Assembly (NCBI GenBank): GCA_047611425.1
Contig: JBLFWJ010000051.1
Coordinates: 1 to 18,379 of the forward strand
DNA from: JBLFWJ01 sp047611425
GTDB lineage: Bacteria; Bacteroidota; Bacteroidia; UBA10329
Direction: 5' to 3'
Length of the DNA: 18,379 nt
Below, piece after piece: positions 14,053 to 18,379 of the stretch; position 1 is the first letter of the stretch, and each line of letters opens with the position of its first letter. The notes beneath the pieces were generated by a model that saw only the letters and a program-made list of their open reading frames with translations, made no database searches and was not told the DNA's origin. A program made the translations under genes and the position numbers.

Positions 14053-14686
14053 CCATTCTGTCATCGTCAGACGTACTTCTTTGTTCATCCTCGAAGTAGA
14101 AAATGCGAATGTTGGCGATATCCCGTAGGAAGTCAATCTTCCCTATCTCCATCCTGTTTATCTGCAATCCAGTTCTATTCTCCAGATCCTCCTTAAGCAA
14201 GTGATGGTTATCTGGTTTGATCAAGTCAATTTTTTCGTAGGTAACGGTCTTTCGAGCCTCGTGACGTAGCAGCCACACTCGTTCCATACCGAAGGTGAAC
14301 GCCATAATCATCGAGTTGGTAAACATCAACTCCATGAAACTGATCTTCTTATTGGCCAACGCATTGATCACCGCAATGGAAATAACGATGAACAGATAGG
14401 TCATCTCTTTAATAGGCAAGGGTTCGGTACGATATCGGAGAATTCCGAACACCGCAAACAAACCAAACGCGAAGCCCAGCTGCAGTTTCACACTGCTCAT
14501 TAAAAAGCTCACGAAGAAAATGAGCATGTTAAAAATGAAATAAGTAAAAAGGTAATCCTTCCGCTTTGCCGAAGGATAATACAGCAATCTGATGACCACA
14601 AAAGCAACGATAAAGTTGACCGAGAATCGAAAAACCAATTCTCTAAAGTCCTCTACATCAATTAGCGGGATTCCAAATATTTCCAT
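14045..14686 (-). CDS. DUF4956 membrane protein
   Basis: A 213-residue inner-membrane protein, ATG at 14686, overlapping the end of the preceding gene by 29 bases. About four hydrophobic helices lie between residues 20 and 135 (FSVNFIVAFVVIRLL, LFTYFIFNMLIFFVSFLM, LGFAFGLFAVFGIL, YLFIVISIAVINAL). The DUF4956 hallmark FAVFGILRYRTEPLPIKEMTYLF follows the third helix. A soluble C-terminal tail of ~70 residues ends very acidic (EDEQRSTSDDDRMDD). DUF4956 proteins are regularly encoded beside VTC-domain proteins in bacteria, as here, so the two probably form a membrane complex in polyphosphate-type polymer synthesis or sensing; that role is inference. Confidence 0.9.
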   Translation of the reverse strand: MEIFGIPLIDVEDFRELVFRFSVNFIVAFVVIRLLYYPSAKRKDYLFTYFIFNMLIFFVSFLMSSVKLQLGFAFGLFAVFGILRYRTEPLPIKEMTYLFIVISIAVINALANKKISFMELMFTNSMIMAFTFGMERVWLLRHEARKTVTYEKIDLIKPDNHHLLKEDLENRTGLQINRMEIGKIDFLRDIANIRIFYFEDEQRSTSDDDRMDD

Positions 14687-15434
14687 GTTCGCTTAATTTA
14701 TTCAGATTTAATAATCGTGGTTTGAACCGATTGTATTTCAGTGTTGGGTCGGTCAATATCATCCCAAAACAATACTTACTAATTGAAAACGGCCTGACTT
14801 TATTTGCGTCAAGTACCGTCCAAGTATGCGAGTCTCGTGTTCTTGATCCTTGCTTTAATTCAATGATGGCCATTCCGCCTAAACCGGCCTCTTTTCCTTT
14901 GCCGATAAACTTTAGTGATCGATCAACCGTAAGGCGCTCCCCAAGATCATTTCGCACCAGTGTGAATCTCACAAAGTCAATATCCATAACGGGAATAAGC
15001 GGTGCGTGATCCTTGTCCTGAGTCTCGAGAAAAGCTCGATCATCATCAAGTAACTCTTTAAACGGAATTGGGCTTTTGGTTCTTTTTTTAATCGTCCGCC
15101 CTTGGTTTGTCTTGTTCTTCAATTCAAGAAAACTCAAATTAGAACTGACGTATTCACGCTTTCTGACCTTATGCCGTACCGTCCTACCGCGAATGTGTTC
15201 GTTGAAAAGCAATCGCTCTTCTGTATCGTAATAGATAGAATGATAATCGAATGCGCGTTCTTCCTTGATCTCCAAAATGTGATGCGATTCCAACAGACCA
15301 TCTAAAATATTAGCCAGTTGCGCCTCTCGAACCACGAACTTGGTATCAATCCGATTCATAAGTGCAGCCGTGTCCATTTCCTTTAGGGAAATTGGAGAAA
15401 ACCGTGCTAATATTTCGTGGATGCTTTCGCTCAT
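14658..15434 (-). CDS. VTC domain protein, putative polyphosphate polymerase
   Basis: A 258-residue protein with the tunnel-fold VTC domain known from yeast Vtc4, which makes polyphosphate from ATP. Matching motifs are NRIDTKF (27-33, catalytic-site Lys32), SIYYDT (66-71), the basic RHKVRKREY (87-95), FLELKNK (102-108), GRTIKKR, LTVDRSLKF (168-176), AIIELKQG with the metal-binding Glu192, and FSISKYCFGM with Lys220. The main charged residues of the family are thus present. It has no membrane helix and would act at the cytosolic face with the DUF4956 partner. ATG at 15434, overlapping the stop of the lipoprotein gene by four bases (ATGA). Bacterial members have been linked to polyphosphate synthesis only in part, so the product is probable, not proven. 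Confidence 0.9.
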   Translation of the reverse strand: MSESIHEILARFSPISLKEMDTAALMNRIDTKFVVREAQLANILDGLLESHHILEIKEERAFDYHSIYYDTEERLLFNEHIRGRTVRHKVRKREYVSSNLSFLELKNKTNQGRTIKKRTKSPIPFKELLDDDRAFLETQDKDHAPLIPVMDIDFVRFTLVRNDLGERLTVDRSLKFIGKGKEAGLGGMAIIELKQGSRTRDSHTWTVLDANKVRPFSISKYCFGMILTDPTLKYNRFKPRLLNLNKLSEHGNIWNPAN

Positions 15435-15820
15435 TTATCAATCAGCAGATCATCTAAGATCATATCCTCTCCATTTGAGTTGAGCATGACATCTCGAATT
15501 ACAACTGTAGAACCGGATGCACATGAATCGCATCTCGAATACACGAAAATTCGGTAGTCACCGGTTGTTAAATTCTGAAATCTGTACGAACCATCATAAC
15601 TGGTTTTGTAATTGTCATCGTATAAGCTGTTCGCCCCACCGTAAACGATGAACACATCTTCGTCATGTGCATAATATTCAGATGTCAGCTGGCCTGAAGT
15701 ATTGTAATCAAAGGCATAGACTTTCCCGGATATAGTTGATGTTCCACCCTCACCTTCCTTCTGGCAGGAACTGAAGCCAACCACAGCAAAAACGGCCATT
15801 GCCGCGAACCAGAATCTCAT
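15431..15820 (-). CDS. Small lipoprotein with carboxypeptidase regulatory-like fold
   Basis: A 129-residue lipoprotein. The frame is open to 16003, but the ATG at 15820 gives MRFWFAAMAVFAVVGFSSC with the lipobox Cys at 19; an ATG seven codons earlier is the alternative. The mature part starts with a flexible KEGEGGTST linker, then ISGKVYAFDYN, a YDGSYRFQNLTTGDYRIFVYS core typical of CarboxypepD-reg/transthyretin-like beta sandwiches, and a CDSC pair on the last but one strand. No Lys-rich motif. First gene of the VTC-DUF4956-DUF2490 operon, so it probably works at the periplasmic side of the outer or inner membrane in that system. A -7-like TTAATTTG lies at 15855-15848 (one mismatch), low weight. 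Confidence 0.8.
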   Translation of the reverse strand: MRFWFAAMAVFAVVGFSSCQKEGEGGTSTISGKVYAFDYNTSGQLTSEYYAHDEDVFIVYGGANSLYDDNYKTSYDGSYRFQNLTTGDYRIFVYSRCDSCASGSTVVIRDVMLNSNGEDMILDDLLIDK

Positions 15821-16012
15821 TTTAAAAGCGTGATTAATCATGTGCGCCAAATTAACAATTCCATCTTGTGGCTTGGTCTGCAAGCCGTACAGGAAATTGA
15901 CAATTGTCTGTGGCAAAACTAGGATCAAGGCTTGGCTATTGTTTACAAAATCAAAACGCACTTGTGTAAAATCACAAATCAGTTTGAACTCGTCCGTTTT
16001 CATTTGCAGATG

Positions 16013-16020
16013 TACATTTG
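16013..16020 (+). promoter_or_regulatory. -7 promoter element before holB
   Basis: TACATTTG is a perfect match to the Bacteroidota TAnnTTTG element, ending six bases before the holB ATG at 16027. A TTTG at 15983-15986 is 26 bases upstream, a little far for a -33 element. If used, transcription would begin at or next to the start codon. Confidence 0.45.
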
Positions 16021-16026
16021 CTCACC

Positions 16027-17157
16027 ATGCAATTCAGCGAAGTCTTAGACCAAACCCGCATCAAAGAGCGATTGATCAACTCAGCCAAAACCGGTCGAGT
16101 TAGTCACGCCCAAATGATAGTTGGGAACGAAGGCACCGGTGGATTGGCGTTGGCGCTGGCCTATGCAACTTATCTCAGTTGTACCGACAAACAGGATACA
16201 GATTCCTGCGGAAAGTGTCCTTCGTGTATCAAGTACACCAAACTGCAACATCCTGATTTGCATCTCTTTTTTCCGAATAACACGGCCAAGGATGTGAAGA
16301 AAAATCCTTCCTCGAGTCTCTTTGTAAACGACTGGAGAAAGGCCGTTTTGAAATCGCCTTATCTCAATCTATCGGATTGGTTGAACGAACTTGGAGTTGG
16401 AAACAAGATCGGAATCTTGAGTGAGCGCGACAGCGCAGAAATTGTTGCCACCACCAATCTCAAAACGTACGAATCAGAATACCGGATCGTGTTAATCTGG
16501 ATGGCAGAGAAAATGAACGAGTCTTGCGCCAACAAGATTCTAAAGGTGATTGAAGAGCCGCCACCAAAAACCGTTTTCCTTCTGGTTGTGGAGGACACCG
16601 AGCATATGTTGGCGACAATAACCTCTCGGGTTCAAGCGGTGCATTTACCACCATTAAATGACGAGATAATGGCCGAACGATTGATTCGTGATCATGCACT
16701 TGATTCGCACTCGGCACACAGCATTGCGTTGCGATCTGATGGCAATTACCACATGGCCATAAAGCTTGCACATGCAGGTGATGACAACGACATCAACGAA
16801 TTCTTTATCCGCTGGATGAGGCTCTGCTTTTCTGGAAATCCATCTGATATTTTCAAACTAGCAGATGAGTTTCATGTTTTGGGAAGAGAGCGACAAAAAG
16901 AGTGGCTTCAAGCTGCATCAAACATGTTGCGAAAAGCCAGTATTCATAAATGGCAAGCCAATTCTGGGCTGGTTGGTGACCAAGAAAAGTTCGTAGCCAA
17001 TTTTGCCAAATTCATGGATCCTTCGGTTTCACTGAAACTGTTGTCGATGTTTGACGAAGCATCTGCTCAAATCAGTAGAAACGCCTTTGCGAAAATCGTT
17101 TTAGCCGACATGAGCTTCAGTATTGGCGCCATTCTTAGGCAGAAAGCAGTTTCCTAA
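16027..17157 (+). CDS. holB: DNA polymerase III subunit delta prime
   Basis: A 376-residue clamp-loader subunit. The ATG at 16027 (MQFSEVLDQTRIKERL) is preferred to the TTG nine bases earlier. It opens with the DnaX/HolB pattern and VSHAQMIVGNEGTGGLALALA: the Walker A position reads GNEGTGG (33-39) without the Lys-Ser/Thr pair, as expected for delta prime, which does not hydrolyse ATP. The zinc module has Cys at 52, 61, 64 and 67 (SCTDKQDTDSCGKCPSC). KVIEEPPPKTVFLLVVEDTEHMLATITSR is the conserved central stretch; the usual SRC motif reads SRVQ here. With delta and DnaX it loads the beta clamp at the replication fork. It is followed by ricT on the same strand, an order also known from Firmicutes. 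Confidence 0.93.
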   Translation: MQFSEVLDQTRIKERLINSAKTGRVSHAQMIVGNEGTGGLALALAYATYLSCTDKQDTDSCGKCPSCIKYTKLQHPDLHLFFPNNTAKDVKKNPSSSLFVNDWRKAVLKSPYLNLSDWLNELGVGNKIGILSERDSAEIVATTNLKTYESEYRIVLIWMAEKMNESCANKILKVIEEPPPKTVFLLVVEDTEHMLATITSRVQAVHLPPLNDEIMAERLIRDHALDSHSAHSIALRSDGNYHMAIKLAHAGDDNDINEFFIRWMRLCFSGNPSDIFKLADEFHVLGRERQKEWLQAASNMLRKASIHKWQANSGLVGDQEKFVANFAKFMDPSVSLKLLSMFDEASAQISRNAFAKIVLADMSFSIGAILRQKAVS

Positions 17158-17164
17158 AACGAAA

Positions 17165-17189
17165 GGCTCGAGCACTGCTCGGAGTTTTT
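17165..17189 (+). terminator. Hairpin with T run between holB and ricT
   Basis: CTCGAGC (17167-17173) pairs with GCTCG-G-AG (17177-17184, one bulge) around ACT, followed by five T (17185-17189). It would act as a partial terminator or attenuator; the 27-base space to the ricT start leaves room for little else. Confidence 0.45.
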
Positions 17190-17216
17190 AGCTTTGCATC
17201 TTATCGAAAAAACCAA

Positions 17217-18379
17217 ATGGGTTGTTCATCGTGTGGGAATAGAGCCTCCGGAGTACCGGCAGGATGTGGGAACAAAGGAACCTGCAGCAGTGGGGGGTGC
17301 AACAAACTGGACGTGTTCAATTACTTGTCGAACATGGAATTTCCATCGGATCACAAGCAAAGTCCGTATGTAGAGGTTCAATTTAAAGGCACACGCAAAT
17401 CCTACTTCCAACTGGAAGATGGGAATGATTTGAAAAAAGGTCAGGTTGTAGTTGTCGAGGCAGAAATGGGAACCGATGTTGGCACCATCAGCCTTTCTGG
17501 AGATCTTGTTCCGATTCAAATGAATCGAAAGAAAGTGAGCACCACTTCTGGAGATCTCAAAAAGGTGCTTCGCGTTGCGAACGAGAAAGACGTAGATAAA
17601 TGGCAAAAAGGCATTGACCTAGAAGATGGCACGATGCATCATGCTCGTATCAAAGCGCGGGACATGGGCCTGAGCATGAAAATCAGCGATGTCGAATTTC
17701 AGGGAGATGGCAAAAAGGCAATCTTCTATTACACATCCGAAGACCGAATTGATTTTAGGGAGTTAGTAAAGCAACTTGGCACGAAATACAATGTGCGCGT
17801 AGAGATGAAGCAAATTGGTGCACGACAAGAGGCAGGCAGAATTGGTGGCCTTGGAACTTGTGGTCGTGAATTATGCTGCTCAACTTGGTTAACCGATTTT
17901 AGAAGTGTAACCACCAAAGCTGCGCGTTACCAGCAACTTTCATTGAACCCAGCAAAGCTTGCCGGACAATGCGGAAAGCTGAAATGCTGTCTCAACTTTG
18001 AGCTGGATTCCTACGTGGATGCTTTGAAGGATATCCCTGGGATAAAGACGAAACTCCTAACGGAAAAAGGCACTGCTCAGACGATGAAAATCGACATCTT
18101 TAAAAGGATGATGTGGTTTACGTATCGTGACGATCCATCAAACTTTATTGCTGTTTCTGTTGATAAGGTGAAGGAGATTCTTGCCTTGAACAAGGATGGA
18201 AAGAAGGCTGGAACCTTGAGAGACGAGACGATTGTTATTGCTAAACCAGCATTCGATTTTGAGAATGTTGTTGGACAAGACGATCTATCCCGATTTGATA
18301 ATAAAGGCGGTGGCGGTAATTCTGGCCGAAACAAGAAAAGAAAGAAGGGAGGTAATTCTTCTAGCAGACCAGGAGGAAA
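17217..18379 (+). CDS. ricT: PSP1 domain protein RicT (YaaT) homologue, C-terminal end outside the window
   Basis: 387 residues are visible and the frame is still open at the last base. The ATG at 17217 starts MGCSSCGN, with a Cys cluster (3, 6, 17, 23, 28) ahead of the core. The core has VEVQFKGTRKSYFQLED and KKGQVVVVEAEMGTDVGTISLSG. The PSP1 domain follows with AIFYYTSEDRIDFRELVKQLGTKYNVRVEMKQIGARQEAG, GTCGRELCCSTWL (Cys215, 220, 221) and QCGKLKCCLNFELDSY (Cys252, 257, 258). In Bacillus RicT joins RicA and RicF in an Fe-S complex that guides RNase Y cleavage; the Cys residues listed would be the cluster ligands or structural equivalents. No RicA or RicF is in view. The visible end is Gly/Lys-rich (GGGGNSGRNKKRKKGGNSSS), a long low-complexity extension. 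holB-ricT is a conserved neighbourhood. Confidence 0.93.
   Translation, partial: MGCSSCGNRASGVPAGCGNKGTCSSGGCNKLDVFNYLSNMEFPSDHKQSPYVEVQFKGTRKSYFQLEDGNDLKKGQVVVVEAEMGTDVGTISLSGDLVPIQMNRKKVSTTSGDLKKVLRVANEKDVDKWQKGIDLEDGTMHHARIKARDMGLSMKISDVEFQGDGKKAIFYYTSEDRIDFRELVKQLGTKYNVRVEMKQIGARQEAGRIGGLGTCGRELCCSTWLTDFRSVTTKAARYQQLSLNPAKLAGQCGKLKCCLNFELDSYVDALKDIPGIKTKLLTEKGTAQTMKIDIFKRMMWFTYRDDPSNFIAVSVDKVKEILALNKDGKKAGTLRDETIVIAKPAFDFENVVGQDDLSRFDNKGGGGNSGRNKKRKKGGNSSSRPGG

Noticed and set aside
15821..16003. N-terminal extension of the lipoprotein gene
   Set aside because: It would bury the signal peptide and lipobox 60 residues inside the protein.

Overview
The window looks like chromosomal DNA of a Bacteroidota bacterium, probably a marine or aquatic flavobacterium-like lineage. 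The signs are a type IX secretion (T9SS) type A sorting domain, a DUF2490 barrel, a holB-ricT (PSP1) pair, near absence of Shine-Dalgarno motifs, a TAnnTTTG-type promoter before holB, and the short palindromic repeats often seen in this phylum. This is inference from protein types and signals, not from a database match.

Layout. 1-863: C-terminal part of a T9SS-exported surface protein, closed by a hairpin terminator. 938-1600: a small exported protein of unknown role (-). 1698-3408: an AT-rich two-gene unit of unknown function with overlapping ends (-). 3502-3765: a small basic protein (-). 3766-4271: a long intergenic stretch holding the most striking object here, a degenerate repeat array in which 18 units of consensus TARCRGG+N3-4 start alternately 11 and 10 bases apart, giving nine 21-bp repeats at two helical turns per repeat. 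It lies directly before 4272-5201, a 309-residue gene of unknown function with a helical front and a transthyretin-like C-terminal domain. 5263-6654: PhoX/DUF839 family protein with a Tat signal (-). 6756-6839: palindromic mobile-type repeat. 6898-11170 (-): one tight operon, dxr, rseP, an exported unknown protein and an EEP-family phosphodiesterase, with gaps of 0-4 bases. 11274-11361: another palindromic element. 11451-11780: phasin-like coiled-coil protein (-) with a strong terminator. 11781-12337: no gene, but two large inverted repeats. 12338-13348: M42 metallopeptidase (+). 13351-15820 (-): four genes with overlapping ends: lipoprotein, VTC-type polyphosphate polymerase domain protein, DUF4956 membrane protein and DUF2490 barrel with an octa-lysine tail. 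16027-17157 and 17217-end (+): holB (delta prime clamp-loader subunit) and ricT/PSP1, a neighbourhood also known from Firmicutes.

Housekeeping functions are isoprenoid synthesis (Dxr), regulated intramembrane proteolysis (RseP), DNA replication (HolB) and an Fe-S/RNA-regulation factor (RicT). The less ordinary material is the 21-bp array with its flanking genes (3502-5201), the 1698-3408 pair, the envelope polyphosphate-type operon, and several distinct families of palindromic repeats, one of which sits in frame inside a coding sequence.
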